Shown piece by piece: positions 9,015-18,857 of a stretch of 64,000 nt of DNA. The stretch comes from an uncultured Ignavibacteriota bacterium (GTDB lineage Bacteria; Bacteroidota; Ignavibacteria; UBA10030; UBA8401). Made by a program: the position numbers and the translations under genes. The DNA is taken from contig CAISDA010000044.1 of the NCBI GenBank assembly GCA_903884005.1, positions 1 through 64,000 of the forward strand, given 5' to 3'. The notes below the pieces were generated by a model. The model saw only the letters and a program-made list of their open reading frames with translations. It did not search any database and was not told where the DNA came from. The first letter of the stretch is position 1. Each line of letters starts with the position of its first letter.

Positions 9015-10877
9015 TTATTTCATGAGCACCATCTTCATCGACTTCTCGACATTCTCCGTCTTCAAAGTATAGATGTATGTGCCCGAAGCGACGGCCGCAC
9101 CGCTGTTGTTGCTGCCGTTCCAGGTGATCGTGTGCGAACCGGCTGCGTATTCTTCGTTGTTGATGAGCGTGCGCACTTCTTTGCCGAGCACGTCGTACAC
9201 TTTCAGGCTCATCGATTTCATCGCCGGAAGCGTGAATGTGATCTGCGTCGAAGGATTGAACGGGTTCGGATAGTTCTGGCTCAGCTGATAATCATCGGGT
9301 GTGAGCAGTGGAAGTGAACGCGCTTCGATGACGCCCGTTGCTGAATTGCGTTCGAGAATCTGAAGTGACTGCCGCACCGGGTTGGCAACACCGTACGTCG
9401 TCGAATCGAATGCCTTTTTCGTCGCGCTCCATACCGATTTGGTGACCACGATGCTGTCTGCCGGAGAGACAAGCCAGGGCTGGTATCCCGTCACGATATT
9501 TTCACGTCCAGTGCCGAAGAGGTCGATGCCGCCGATGAATTTTGACGGGAAATTTATATTGGATGTCCGCGAAGTTGTATCGATCCGGCCGAGTGAATCG
9601 CGTATGGAGAGGGCCGAATAGAAATTCAAGTCGCCTTTATACAGGATGCTGGTCTTCCAGTTCGCCGCAAGTTTTTTATCGCCGCCCTGGAATTCTGCCG
9701 ACAGGATCGTCGCTCCGTAGTTGCCGGTCGACACGTAGATGTTGGGTTTACCGTTGCCGTCCAAGTCGCCGCCGCTGATGCCGTAGATCGCTGCTTTGCT
9801 CAACGACGAAAAGTCGATCGTGAACACATTTTTTACCGGATCGATTTCGGCGATACTTTCATTCTTCGTGTACGAAATCACATGGATCGTCGCCCAATTC
9901 GTGGAGTCGGAGGAATACGTCGGGAGGTAGACTTCCTCACATCCGTCTTTGTCGATATCCGTTGTATACCCGCCGAACAGCGCGACTGCATCGGAGTTCG
10001 GAGATAGAATGACGGATGCTTTTGCATTCGACAGATCGGCGAGTGAATATGCATTGGGGCCGGTTGCGCGCATGATGCTGACGGTTTTGTGGTCGTATGC
10101 CTGCAGGATCACCGCCTTATGGGTGGACCCGTTCAGGTTTGCGACCATCATGCCATAGACGCTGCCGTTAGCAAGTCCATAGTCTGCCATGTCTGCACGG
10201 GTTTTCATGAACTCCATGGTGAATCCGCTGAAGCCCGGATCGTCCGTTGTCCAGTCGCCCACCGCGCTGATGATCATGTACTTGTTCTCAGCAGCCGTGG
10301 CTCCCTTGAGACTCATCACCAATTCCTGCTGACCGTCTCCGTCCACATCTGTAACTTCCATATGTTCGGTAGCGGGTGAGCCGCCCAAATTTTTCACGAA
10401 ATCGGGAAGATTGTTCGGGCCGATGAGCTGCGACGGCTTCGTGCCGAAATTATGGCTGCCTTTCACGCCGTCCCACTCGAAAATATACACGCCGTTGTTG
10501 GCGCTCTCAAAAATAATTTCCTTCTTACCGTCATTATCGAGATCGCCGAAAAGAACGTTGCGGGGGCTTGAAGCGCCGCCGCCCATTGTCAATGTTGTAT
10601 CGACATGCGGCGATGTCCACACGAGGTCCAGCGTCGAGCCGGTGGCCGACGGCGTGAACAAAGAGACATGTCCTTTGTCGTTATAATTTGTTGCCGCAAT
10701 CAATATTTTACCGTCGCCTTCAAGATTTTTCGTGACCGCAACACACCGGATGCTTCCTAAACCGCGCATGATCCAATTATTCAATGGATAGGTATACGAC
10801 CGAACAGCACTCACCTGTGCGCCGCCGACGTGCCATATCATTCCTAACAACGCCACCAACAGAATAGACCTTTTCAT
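9015..10877 (-). CDS. secreted FG-GAP/VCBS-repeat protein with T9SS C-terminal sorting domain
   Basis: A 620-residue exported protein. The signal peptide is MKRSILLVALLGMIWHVGGA. At least four calcium-binding-type FG-GAP motifs follow (DLDNDGKKEI, DVDGDGQQEL, DIDKDGCEEV, DLDGNGKPNI), so the body is probably a beta-propeller. The last ~85 residues are a T9SS type A sorting domain: LSQNYPNPFNPSTQITFTLP, then VYDVLGKEVRTL and a final KMVLMK. It should cross the outer membrane by T9SS and be cleaved and anchored at the surface or released. GAGGGAG stands 7 bases before the ATG. The gene is flanked by its own promoter and terminator and is probably monocistronic. Confidence 0.9.
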   Translation of the reverse strand: MKRSILLVALLGMIWHVGGAQVSAVRSYTYPLNNWIMRGLGSIRCVAVTKNLEGDGKILIAATNYNDKGHVSLFTPSATGSTLDLVWTSPHVDTTLTMGGGASSPRNVLFGDLDNDGKKEIIFESANNGVYIFEWDGVKGSHNFGTKPSQLIGPNNLPDFVKNLGGSPATEHMEVTDVDGDGQQELVMSLKGATAAENKYMIISAVGDWTTDDPGFSGFTMEFMKTRADMADYGLANGSVYGMMVANLNGSTHKAVILQAYDHKTVSIMRATGPNAYSLADLSNAKASVILSPNSDAVALFGGYTTDIDKDGCEEVYLPTYSSDSTNWATIHVISYTKNESIAEIDPVKNVFTIDFSSLSKAAIYGISGGDLDGNGKPNIYVSTGNYGATILSAEFQGGDKKLAANWKTSILYKGDLNFYSALSIRDSLGRIDTTSRTSNINFPSKFIGGIDLFGTGRENIVTGYQPWLVSPADSIVVTKSVWSATKKAFDSTTYGVANPVRQSLQILERNSATGVIEARSLPLLTPDDYQLSQNYPNPFNPSTQITFTLPAMKSMSLKVYDVLGKEVRTLINNEEYAAGSHTITWNGSNNSGAAVASGTYIYTLKTENVEKSMKMVLMK

Positions 10878-10935
10878 CGTGCCGCTCCCTCAATAGTGGT
10901 TGAAAATGCTAATATTCATCTAACGCATGTGAAAA

Positions 10936-10964
10936 ATAGTACGTATTTATTCGTTGGAATTCAA
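10936..10964 (-). promoter_or_regulatory. sigma70-like promoter for the FG-GAP/T9SS gene
   Basis: Read on the minus strand, TTGAAT (10964-10959) is followed after 17 bases by TACTAT (10941-10936). This lies about 60 bases before the start codon at 10877. It is a pattern match only. Confidence 0.4.
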
Positions 10965-10995
10965 TGCAAAGGGACATTTATTTTTTATTTCATCA

Positions 10996-11024
10996 TTGGA
11001 AAAGCAGTTTCTTCTCAATATCTT
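10996..11024 (+). promoter_or_regulatory. sigma70-like promoter for the GT9/arylsulfotransferase genes
   Basis: TTGGAA (10996-11001), a 17-base spacer and TATCTT (11019-11024) lie about 90 bases upstream of the GTG start at 11112. A strong AGGAGG (11039-11044) follows but is 67 bases from that start. Confidence 0.35.
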
Positions 11025-11111
11025 TAGGAGATATATACAGGAGGCGGTGTTCATCCTTCGCCGTCTGTACGAGTATCGAACTCGAAATCCGGTGATAATG
11101 AACGTACAATC

Positions 11112-12134
11112 GTGAAAAACGAACAACAAAAAATCCTTGTCATCAAGCTGCGCGCGATCGGCGACGTTGTATTGTCGACGCCTGTGCTCGAAAATTTGCG
11201 CATTTGCCACCCCGATGCGGTGATAGACGTGCTGACCGAAAAATTTGCGGCGGATGTGGTGCGCGAAAATCCGTTCATTACTTCCGTGATCGCATTCGAC
11301 CGGAAGCGTGATTCATCTCTCTCTCTGTTGCGCCGTGTCCGCGCCGGGCACTACACGCTCGTTCTAGATCTGTTTTGCAATCCGCGCACGGCGCTCGTGA
11401 CGTATTGCAGCGGAGCGCGGGTCCGTGTCGGCTTCCCATTTCGCTTCAGGACGTATGCCTATACGCTCAAGGTGACTCCGAGAGGCGGGGAGGTGCATAA
11501 TGTTCACTTTAATTTGGATGCGCTCCGGGCGCTTTTAATTCCCATCGTGACGGACAGGCCGTTCGTTCCGCTTGCCAGCGGCGCGATCGCATTCGCCGAC
11601 GAGTGGAGCCGCACGTTGCCGCCGAAAAAAATCACGATCGGCGTGAACGCAGGCGGCGGGTGGATCTCAAAACGGTGGGGAGTGAAAAATTTTGCCGCGT
11701 TCGCCGACAGGGCGGCTCTGGAACTGGACGCGACGATCGCCGTGTTCTGGGGGCCCGGTGAGGAGCAGGATGCCGCTGAACTGCGCAGGACGATGAAACG
11801 CGATTCCATCCTCTTGCCGAAGACCACGCTGCAGCAGTCCGCAGCCTGCATCAGGAAGTGCTCGTACTTCGTCAGCAACGATTCGGGGCCGATGCATATC
11901 GCCGCAGCGCTTGAGGTGCCCACGCTCGGCATCTTCGGCCCGACCAATGCGCACTTGCAGGGCCCGTTCGGCCCGAAGCACGCCTGGGTGCGCAACGAAT
12001 CGCTCTCGTGCCTTGGCTGCAATCTGACGGCATGTCCCATCGGTACTGTCTGCATGTCCGAACTGACATCCGAGACGGTCTATCGCGCCTTCGAACAATT
12101 GATGGCGAACAACCCTTTCACACCTGACCTATGA
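11112..12134 (+). CDS. glycosyltransferase family 9 (ADP-heptose:LPS heptosyltransferase-like)
   Basis: A 340-residue GT-B enzyme. The N-terminal ILVIKLRAIGDVVLSTPVL and the C-terminal FVSNDSGPMHIAAALEVPT plus LGIFGPTN are the defining GT9 blocks, with IGVNAGGGWISKRW for nucleotide-sugar binding in between. It should add a heptose-like sugar to lipid A-core or a related surface glycolipid on the cytoplasmic side of the inner membrane. The start is GTG at 11112; no ATG, GTG or TTG is available further upstream in frame near the AGGAGG at 11039, so the ribosome site is atypical. Its stop overlaps the next gene's ATG (ATGA). Confidence 0.9.
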   Translation: MKNEQQKILVIKLRAIGDVVLSTPVLENLRICHPDAVIDVLTEKFAADVVRENPFITSVIAFDRKRDSSLSLLRRVRAGHYTLVLDLFCNPRTALVTYCSGARVRVGFPFRFRTYAYTLKVTPRGGEVHNVHFNLDALRALLIPIVTDRPFVPLASGAIAFADEWSRTLPPKKITIGVNAGGGWISKRWGVKNFAAFADRAALELDATIAVFWGPGEEQDAAELRRTMKRDSILLPKTTLQQSAACIRKCSYFVSNDSGPMHIAAALEVPTLGIFGPTNAHLQGPFGPKHAWVRNESLSCLGCNLTACPIGTVCMSELTSETVYRAFEQLMANNPFTPDL

Positions 12135-13249
12135 CCCCACTCATTATTCCCGATTGCAAACACTTCACCGGCTATAAACCGTGCTTTCCCCTGACACTAT
12201 GCTACGAATCGTGCATTCAAGCCGAACCGATGGGTGTTAAAATCCTCATCATTAACCTGGATGCGATGGGGGCGGTGCTGCAGACGACAGCGATGCTGCC
12301 GGCAGTGAAGCGTACCTATCCGCAGAGCCATATCACATGGATCACGGAAAAGAACGCCTTCCGCCTGCTTGAGAACAATCCCTATCTGGATGCCGTCTAC
12401 ACATGGGAGCCTGAAAGTTGGCTGATACTCCAGAACATGGAATTCGACGTTGTCTACAGCACCGACAAAACGAAACGCTCCGCCGCCTTCGCTAAAACGC
12501 TGCGTGCGAAAGAGACGCTCGGGTTCGGAATGAATGACGACGGCAAGATCATTCCATTGAACAAGGAAGCGGAATACAGTTATATGCTGGGACTGAACGA
12601 CGCCATGAAATTTCGGGAGAATACGCTCTTCGGCACGCAGATTCTCCAGGAATCGCTGCGGCTGGAATTCAAACGAGACGACTACGTGCTGACGCTCTGC
12701 GAAAGTGAGCGGGAATTTTGCCGCTCCTATAAATCAGAGATCGGCATTCGCGAGACGGACAAGGTGATCGGATTCAACACCGGGTGTTCATACCTGTACC
12801 CGAATAAGAAAATGACGATCGACCAGCATCTGGACATCATCGCGAAGCTGTCGGGTCGCGACGGAGTGCGGCTCCTGCTCCTCGGCGGCCCGGAAGATAC
12901 CGAACGCAACGCAGAGATCGCACGGCGCGCCGGGAGCACGGTCGTTTCAACGCCGACCACAGAAGGCGTGCGAAGGGGCATCTGTTACGAGAATATCTGC
13001 GATGTTGTGATCACGGGCGATTCATTCGGCATGCATGCGGCCATCGGCCTGAAGAAATTTGTCATCGCGTGGTTCGGCCTGAGCTGCTGGAGTGAGATCG
13101 ATCTCTATGACCGAGGGATCAAACTGGTGCCCGAGGGACTCGCATGCGCGCCATGCTGGAAGAAGCAGTGCCCGTTCAATCTTGAATGCGTGCACATGAT
13201 CGATACCGCCCGCATCGCCGAGGAGGCACGTCGGGCAGTAGGAAGGTAA
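12131..13249 (+). CDS. glycosyltransferase family 9 with Cys-rich N-terminal extension
   Basis: A 372-residue second GT9 enzyme. KILIINLDAMGAVLQTTAML begins the GT-B fold at about residue 37, and VITGDSFGMHAAIGLKKFVI replaces the usual SxDSGPMH block, so the His is kept but the Ser/Gly pattern differs. The first 36 residues contain DCKHFTGYKPC followed by two more Cys, a metal-binding-like head that I recall from other GT9 and radical SAM proteins (DCxxFxGxxPC pattern). This conserved head supports the ATGA-overlap start at 12131 over the Met at about residue 34. A second Cys cluster (CAPCWKKQCPFNLEC) lies near the C-terminus. It is coupled with the upstream GT9. Confidence 0.85.
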   Translation: MTPLIIPDCKHFTGYKPCFPLTLCYESCIQAEPMGVKILIINLDAMGAVLQTTAMLPAVKRTYPQSHITWITEKNAFRLLENNPYLDAVYTWEPESWLILQNMEFDVVYSTDKTKRSAAFAKTLRAKETLGFGMNDDGKIIPLNKEAEYSYMLGLNDAMKFRENTLFGTQILQESLRLEFKRDDYVLTLCESEREFCRSYKSEIGIRETDKVIGFNTGCSYLYPNKKMTIDQHLDIIAKLSGRDGVRLLLLGGPEDTERNAEIARRAGSTVVSTPTTEGVRRGICYENICDVVITGDSFGMHAAIGLKKFVIAWFGLSCWSEIDLYDRGIKLVPEGLACAPCWKKQCPFNLECVHMIDTARIAEEARRAVGR

Positions 13250-13261
13250 TTCAGAGCGCGG

Positions 13262-13375
13262 TTAATGCGCCTTCTGCGCACTATTATCGACGAGAGTAGC
13301 TCTGCCGATATACCACAGAGGCAATAGAGGGCGAGAGGGTATCTTGCCTGCACCGCACAGCGGGGAAAGTTTTTG
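13262..13375 (+). repeat. degenerate copy of the GGGCGAGAT palindromic element
   Basis: Starts with a TGCGC-cttct-GCGCA hairpin (13266-13280) and continues to the degenerate core GGGCGAGAGGGTATCTTGCC (13329-13348). A tail like that of the better copies follows (GCACCGCACAGCGG, then TTTTTGTGAGGTACTT). It fills the gap between the GT9 and arylsulfotransferase genes. Confidence 0.6.
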
Positions 13376-13399
13376 TGAGGTACTTCCGAGGAATGAAGA

Positions 13400-15970
13400 A
13401 TGAATCGTAGTCTGTGCGTGAGTGTATTGTTGCTCTGTTTCACGATGATGGTGAGTGCTGCCGCCCAAATTCAATCACATACGTGGTGCCGCATATCACC
13501 GGAGCGGGACGCGCGTTATGTCCCTGCCGCATCAACGCTTCTTCTCAGATCGGACAAAAAAATCGAGCACGGTATTACTGCTCGCGATGTGCGCATTGTG
13601 GTCAATGGAAAAATAAGCGGCGGCCATCCGGGCCGAACCGTTATTGCGGACGACAGGGAGACGGTGATATTCACACCCGATCTGCCGTTTTCTCCGGACG
13701 AATCGGTTTCGGTACGAGTCGAGGCCGGCGCAGCCTGTATCCCTCCGCTAGACTATCACTTTACGGTCTCCGCATTCGCACACTACGACGAGCGCGTGTG
13801 GGCCGGCACTACGGACATTGCGCCCGGGGCATCCATCGCCGCGGTCCCTGAAGCGCACTCGGCAATGTCTGTGATCAACGGAGTTGCGGTGCCTGCCGAT
13901 TTCCCAAAATTTACCGCCAGTACGCTCAAGGGAACCGCCCCGGGTAAAATATTCATCGGTAATTGGAGCATGTCCGGCGACAGGCACTATATGATGATCC
14001 TCGAGAACGACGGCACTCCGTATTTCTATAAACGCCTTCCCGGCGCCCATGCGCGCGATTTCAAAATACAGCCCACCGGTACATTGACGCGCCGCGTGTA
14101 TGACGATCTGAATTGTTTTGTGGAGATGGATTCGCAGTACGTGAACATCGATACGATACGCTGCGGCAACGGCTATGGCACGGATGAGCACGAACTCCAG
14201 CTGCTGCCGAATCATCATGCGTTGCTCATCGGGTTGGATTATCATCAGGTGGATATGAGCAAGCTGATCAGCGGCGGCGCGACGAACGCCACCGTCATTG
14301 GCAACACGGTCCAGGAACTTGATGAACGTCACCGTGTGGTGTTCGAGTGGCGCTCGTGGGATAACTTCAACATCACGGATGCGGTGCATGAAAATCTGAA
14401 AGGCGGCACGATCGATTACGTGCATATGAATTCGATCGCCGTCGACTACGACAGCAACCTCGTCATCTCCAGTCGTCACCTGAGCGAAGTCACCAAGATC
14501 AACCGGAAAACGGGAAAGATCATCTGGCGTTTGGGTGGTGCGCATAATCAATTCAGGTTCGCCAACGATTTATACCAAAATTCGTACCAGCATGATGTCA
14601 GGCCGGTGCCGGGCAAACCAAACGCGTATACGATGATGGATAATGGAAACTTTCATTCGCCCTCTTTTTCACGGGCGGTCGAATTTCAATTGGATACGGC
14701 GCAAATGGTTGCGATAAAAACATGGGAGTATCGCCATACACCGGCGGATTACTATACGTATTTCATGGGGAATGTGCAGCGGCTTCCGAACGGCAATACA
14801 TTTATCGATTGGGGGGACGCACCCGTTCCGAAAGCGACCGAAGTGACCGCCGCGGGCGAGGTGGTCTATGAGGCGAATTTTGACAAAAGCGGGTACAGCT
14901 ATCGCGATTACCGCTTCAACTGGCAGAGTGTCGTGAAAATCCCGTACCTCGTCGCCGAGCCCTATCCCGATAAAATAACATTGATCTTCAATAAGTTCGG
15001 CGATAAGCGCGTCAAACGATACATCGTGTATTGCGGCACGTCGCCCGCGCCAACAACGCCGATCGACAGCACGGCACAAACCTGGATCGATCTGACGAAC
15101 CTCACCAACAACCGTACGTACTATTTCCGTGTGACAGCGCGCGACAGCAGCGGCGTGGAAAGTCCGTACTCAAACGAGGAAAATTTGTTCGTGAAAATCT
15201 ATCCTCCCAACACGAACCAGGTGATCAACGGCGATTTTTTCCAGGGCCTGAATGGGTGGAGTTTTATTGTTGCCAATGGGGGCGCGGCACTGACGACGAC
15301 CGGCGCCGACGGTATTACAATTGCCATCGGCAGCGGCGGATCGCAAAGCTCGAGCATACAGTTGTTTGAACCCGGGATAGGACTGGTGAACGGAAAGCAG
15401 TACCTGTTCGAATTCGATGCGTTCGCCTCGAACTCCCGGACGATCGATGCCCGCGTTGAACAAAACGGCGGATCAGGCACGAATTACAGCAAGACCGGAA
15501 CATTGGCGCTGACGAAAAATAAAACGCACAAGGCGTACCCCTTTACGATGACTTCTGCGAACGATTTTTCGGCGCGGGTGACGTTCAATGTGGGGGTGGG
15601 TACGGACACGGTGCATCTGAACAATATTTCCGTACAACAAGTCGTCACGACGGCGGTGGCCGCTTCCTCAATAGCGCCGATACTGTTCAGGCTCGAACAG
15701 AATTACCCGAATCCGTTCAATCCCTCGACGACGATCAGTTTTCAATTGCCCAATGGAGAAGCACGATACACGGTCGCGCTGGATATCTTTGATATGCTCG
15801 GCAGAAAGGCGGCCACACTTGTGAACGAAGAGAAAACATCGGGGACATACAGTGTTCAATGGAACGCCGCGGGGTTTGCAAGCGGATTGTACTATTGCAT
15901 GCTGCGCGCTCGGACCGCATCCGGGTCATCATCCATGCAGGCAGTGAAAAAAATTCTTCTCATTAAATGA
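13400..15970 (+). CDS. secreted arylsulfotransferase-like protein with FN3 and T9SS sorting domain (paralogue 1)
   Basis: An 856-residue exported protein: signal peptide MNRSLCVSVLLLCFTMMVSA; an Ig-like domain (to about 135); an arylsulfotransferase propeller (about 170-500) with DEHELQLLPNHHALLI, VFEWRSWD, VHMNSIAVDYD, GKIIWRLGG and QHDVRPVPG; an FN3 domain (about 520-590); a carbohydrate-binding-like beta domain (about 595-750); and a T9SS tail (LEQNYPNPFNPSTTISFQLP, ending KKILLIK). The His residues match the Arylsulfotran_2 pattern (PF14269), which in ASST enzymes includes the sulfo-acceptor His. Whether this one transfers sulfate or is a structural propeller cannot be told from sequence. 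GAGG precedes the ATG. It forms a tandem pair with the next gene. Confidence 0.85.
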   Translation: MNRSLCVSVLLLCFTMMVSAAAQIQSHTWCRISPERDARYVPAASTLLLRSDKKIEHGITARDVRIVVNGKISGGHPGRTVIADDRETVIFTPDLPFSPDESVSVRVEAGAACIPPLDYHFTVSAFAHYDERVWAGTTDIAPGASIAAVPEAHSAMSVINGVAVPADFPKFTASTLKGTAPGKIFIGNWSMSGDRHYMMILENDGTPYFYKRLPGAHARDFKIQPTGTLTRRVYDDLNCFVEMDSQYVNIDTIRCGNGYGTDEHELQLLPNHHALLIGLDYHQVDMSKLISGGATNATVIGNTVQELDERHRVVFEWRSWDNFNITDAVHENLKGGTIDYVHMNSIAVDYDSNLVISSRHLSEVTKINRKTGKIIWRLGGAHNQFRFANDLYQNSYQHDVRPVPGKPNAYTMMDNGNFHSPSFSRAVEFQLDTAQMVAIKTWEYRHTPADYYTYFMGNVQRLPNGNTFIDWGDAPVPKATEVTAAGEVVYEANFDKSGYSYRDYRFNWQSVVKIPYLVAEPYPDKITLIFNKFGDKRVKRYIVYCGTSPAPTTPIDSTAQTWIDLTNLTNNRTYYFRVTARDSSGVESPYSNEENLFVKIYPPNTNQVINGDFFQGLNGWSFIVANGGAALTTTGADGITIAIGSGGSQSSSIQLFEPGIGLVNGKQYLFEFDAFASNSRTIDARVEQNGGSGTNYSKTGTLALTKNKTHKAYPFTMTSANDFSARVTFNVGVGTDTVHLNNISVQQVVTTAVAASSIAPILFRLEQNYPNPFNPSTTISFQLPNGEARYTVALDIFDMLGRKAATLVNEEKTSGTYSVQWNAAGFASGLYYCMLRARTASGSSSMQAVKKILLIK

Positions 15971-16007
15971 TCATACAACTCGCAGTCACCTTCATCGTGT
16001 TAATACC

Positions 16008-18854
16008 ATGCCTATCATGAAAATTAAATTGTTCCTCGTTGTCATGCTTGCGTCGTGCCAGTGTGTCACAGCCCAGCAATCACGGTTCCAATACATATTT
16101 CCGAAACCGCAGTCCATTCTCAATTCCCGCGAAACGAATATCATTATTCGGCAGGGAGGCACGATCGACGGGTCGAGCCTGCAAGAGCACATGCCCGCAG
16201 TGACGGGATCTGTGAGCGGCGTTCATGCGGGGACATTCATGTTGTCCGATGATCATACGTCTCTGCAATTTCATTCCTCCGATGCTTTTTCGCCGAATGA
16301 AACGGTGACAGTCGCACTGCCGGCGGGCGTGAGAACCATCGACGGCAGCGACATCGGGGCGGTGTTGTTTTCCTTTGCGGTTTCACCGCAGACAGAGCAG
16401 ATGGCACTGTCGATGCGCGCACGCTCGGAACATGCCGTGTCCGCCGAAGACATCGGCGCGTCTGCCTCTATTGCACCCGTTCATACGGATTCGCTGCCTT
16501 CGGATCTGCCGAAGTTGACAGTGGGAATGTCGAACAATCCGTGCGACGGAAAGATCTTTCTGGCAAATCAGGCGCAAACTGTCACCAAAACCATCGGCAA
16601 TTATCTGCTCATCTATAACAATGACGGCACCATTAATCAATATAAAAAACTTTCCAAATCGGCAAACGGATTTAAGATCGAGCCGAACGGCGACCCTTCC
16701 TATAATTTGAAAGGAAGCGGTTCACGGGTCATCATGGATACGTCATTGACGGAAATCGACACCATACAGGGTGCCAATGGCTTAAAAACCGCTGGACACG
16801 ATTTCCTCCTGCTTCCGAACGGCCATGCAATACTTATGGCGAACGATCCACAGCCGGTCGATATGAGTCTGGTCGTTACGGGAGGGTACCCGGATGCCGC
16901 TGTGACGGGCTGCATTATCCAGGAACTCGATGCATCGAACAACGTCGTGTTTCAATGGCGGAGTTGGGACTATCTGCCCATAACTGCCTCGTATTTTGAC
17001 CTAACGCTCCCAACGGTTGACCTACTTCATCAAAATGCGTTGGCGCTCGACCGGGATGGCAACATCCTTCTGTCAATACGTCACTATTCCTGTATTGTGA
17101 AAATCAACCGGACGACTGGAGGAGTGGATTGGATCCTGGGAGGGAAACTCAATCAATTCACATTCATCAACGAGCATGCGTCCAATAGTCCGACCTATTT
17201 TTCATATCAGCATAATGTCGACGTCCTCCCGAACGGCAACATAACACTCTTCGACAACGGTACGCAGCACGTTCCGAACTATTCCCGGGGCGTCGAGTAT
17301 ACATTGGATGTGCAGAAAAAAACAGCCGTGATGGTATGGGACTACAGGCACACGCCCGATCTGTATGCCGATGCGATGGGGTCTGTGCAGCGGCTTAATA
17401 ACGGAAACACGCTTATCGGCTGGGGGAATACATCGTCGGCCGGGACCGCCGTGTTGACGGAAGTTCGTCCGGATAATACCATCGCGCTGGAGATGTTCCT
17501 GCCCAAAGGGCAATTTTGTTATCGCGCATACAAATATCCGTGGGCAAGTCAACTTCCGGCGGCGTCCGTGACGGTTCACGAGGTGCTGCAGGGCAACACG
17601 TACGCGTTTAAGACCGCAACGGATTCTACCGGAATAAAAATAAAATTCAAAACGCTGAACGCGTTGACGTATGCAAGCGCCAGCGTTACGAGGTATAATT
17701 ATGCTCCGCTCACGCCGTTATTCCTGGCCGATGCGCCGGTCATGGCCGCTCAATATTTTACATTCCAGGGCCTGGAAATTGCTTCCTTTAGCGGCCAGGG
17801 TGAAGTCGATGTGCGCAGTTTTCCCGCCATCTCGGCCCCCCAAAAAACAGTCGTTTATGTGAGGCCTCAGTACAGCGAACTGTTCATCCCGCTGCCCACG
17901 AGCTATGATTCGACGAAAAATATCCTGGCCTTTACGACGAGCGATTTCGGCGACTTTGCTTTTGCCGTGCCGCAGAGCGTTGCCGCGTTGTCGCCCGCTC
18001 CCATCTCGCCGAAAAACAACGAAACAGTCAATGGCGAATCGCCTATAACGCTGCAATGGGGAACTAGCGGCATTGTCCAGTCGTATCGTCTACAGGTGGC
18101 AGCCGATTCATTGTTCCAGGCTCCTGTGGTCGACAATGCGACGGTGACGTCAACGTCGCTCACGCTGAGCACGCTGATCAATAAGACGGGGTATTATTGG
18201 CGGGTGAACAGCACGAACACCGCCGGTACAAGCGCCTGGTCGGGTGCGGCTGCATTTCGGACGGCATCTCCTTTCGTCACGATGCTGTACCCGAACGGCG
18301 GCGAGCGATTGTCCGTCGATTCCACATACGTTGTCCGCTGGGTGTCCAACGTTCATGAATTGTCGAAAGTAGTGCTGATGAAGGGAAACGCTGTGGTTTC
18401 GGTGGTTGCGGACTCGGTCGTGTCGGGAACGAACGCGCTGCTGTGGCAGGTGCCGTCCGCACTCGCCAGCGATACTTCTTATAAAGTTGTCATAACAAAT
18501 TTGATTCGAACCGGTTTGCTCGATGCCAGTGACAGATCATTTGCGATAGGAAGAGGGCTGACCGGTGTTCCCGAGTCGAAACGCATCATCACCCGATTCC
18601 AACTCTCTCAAAATTTTCCCAATCCTTTCAATCCGTCCACGGTCATCGGCTACACGCTGCCGGTGAACAGTCATGTACTTCTGACGCTGTATGACATTGT
18701 CGGCCGTGAGGTTCGCACTCTCGTCGATGCGGCGAAGGAGGCGGGAATGCACACCGTTCTACTCGATGCGAGTGATCTGCCGGGCGGGGTGTACTTCTAT
18801 CGTCTGCACGCGGGCGATTTTTTTCAATCGAAGAAATTGACACTGCTGAAGTAA
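16008..18854 (+). CDS. secreted arylsulfotransferase-like protein with FN3 and T9SS sorting domain (paralogue 2)
   Basis: A 948-residue paralogue of the preceding protein. Signal peptide near MKIKLFLVVMLASCQCVTA (ATG 16008, or 16017 in the same frame), Ig-like domain, then the same propeller landmarks: HDFLLLPNGHAILM, VFQWRSWDYLP, LLHQNALALDRD, GGVDWILGGKLNQF, YQHNVDVLPNG. An FN3 domain (about 660-750), a PNGGERL-type beta domain (about 755-850) and a T9SS tail (LSQNFPNPFNPSTVIGYTLP, ending KKLTLLK) follow. The two proteins share order of domains but differ in accessory modules, which points to an old duplication. A hairpin at 18858-18889 follows the stop. Confidence 0.85.
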   Translation: MPIMKIKLFLVVMLASCQCVTAQQSRFQYIFPKPQSILNSRETNIIIRQGGTIDGSSLQEHMPAVTGSVSGVHAGTFMLSDDHTSLQFHSSDAFSPNETVTVALPAGVRTIDGSDIGAVLFSFAVSPQTEQMALSMRARSEHAVSAEDIGASASIAPVHTDSLPSDLPKLTVGMSNNPCDGKIFLANQAQTVTKTIGNYLLIYNNDGTINQYKKLSKSANGFKIEPNGDPSYNLKGSGSRVIMDTSLTEIDTIQGANGLKTAGHDFLLLPNGHAILMANDPQPVDMSLVVTGGYPDAAVTGCIIQELDASNNVVFQWRSWDYLPITASYFDLTLPTVDLLHQNALALDRDGNILLSIRHYSCIVKINRTTGGVDWILGGKLNQFTFINEHASNSPTYFSYQHNVDVLPNGNITLFDNGTQHVPNYSRGVEYTLDVQKKTAVMVWDYRHTPDLYADAMGSVQRLNNGNTLIGWGNTSSAGTAVLTEVRPDNTIALEMFLPKGQFCYRAYKYPWASQLPAASVTVHEVLQGNTYAFKTATDSTGIKIKFKTLNALTYASASVTRYNYAPLTPLFLADAPVMAAQYFTFQGLEIASFSGQGEVDVRSFPAISAPQKTVVYVRPQYSELFIPLPTSYDSTKNILAFTTSDFGDFAFAVPQSVAALSPAPISPKNNETVNGESPITLQWGTSGIVQSYRLQVAADSLFQAPVVDNATVTSTSLTLSTLINKTGYYWRVNSTNTAGTSAWSGAAAFRTASPFVTMLYPNGGERLSVDSTYVVRWVSNVHELSKVVLMKGNAVVSVVADSVVSGTNALLWQVPSALASDTSYKVVITNLIRTGLLDASDRSFAIGRGLTGVPESKRIITRFQLSQNFPNPFNPSTVIGYTLPVNSHVLLTLYDIVGREVRTLVDAAKEAGMHTVLLDASDLPGGVYFYRLHAGDFFQSKKLTLLK

Positions 18855-18857
18855 GTT

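Noticed and set aside
11047-11115. Possible 22-codon leader ORF after AGGAGG, overlapping the GT9 GTG start
   Set aside because: The ribosome site is only two bases from the candidate GTG, too close for normal initiation, and the peptide has no attenuator-like composition.
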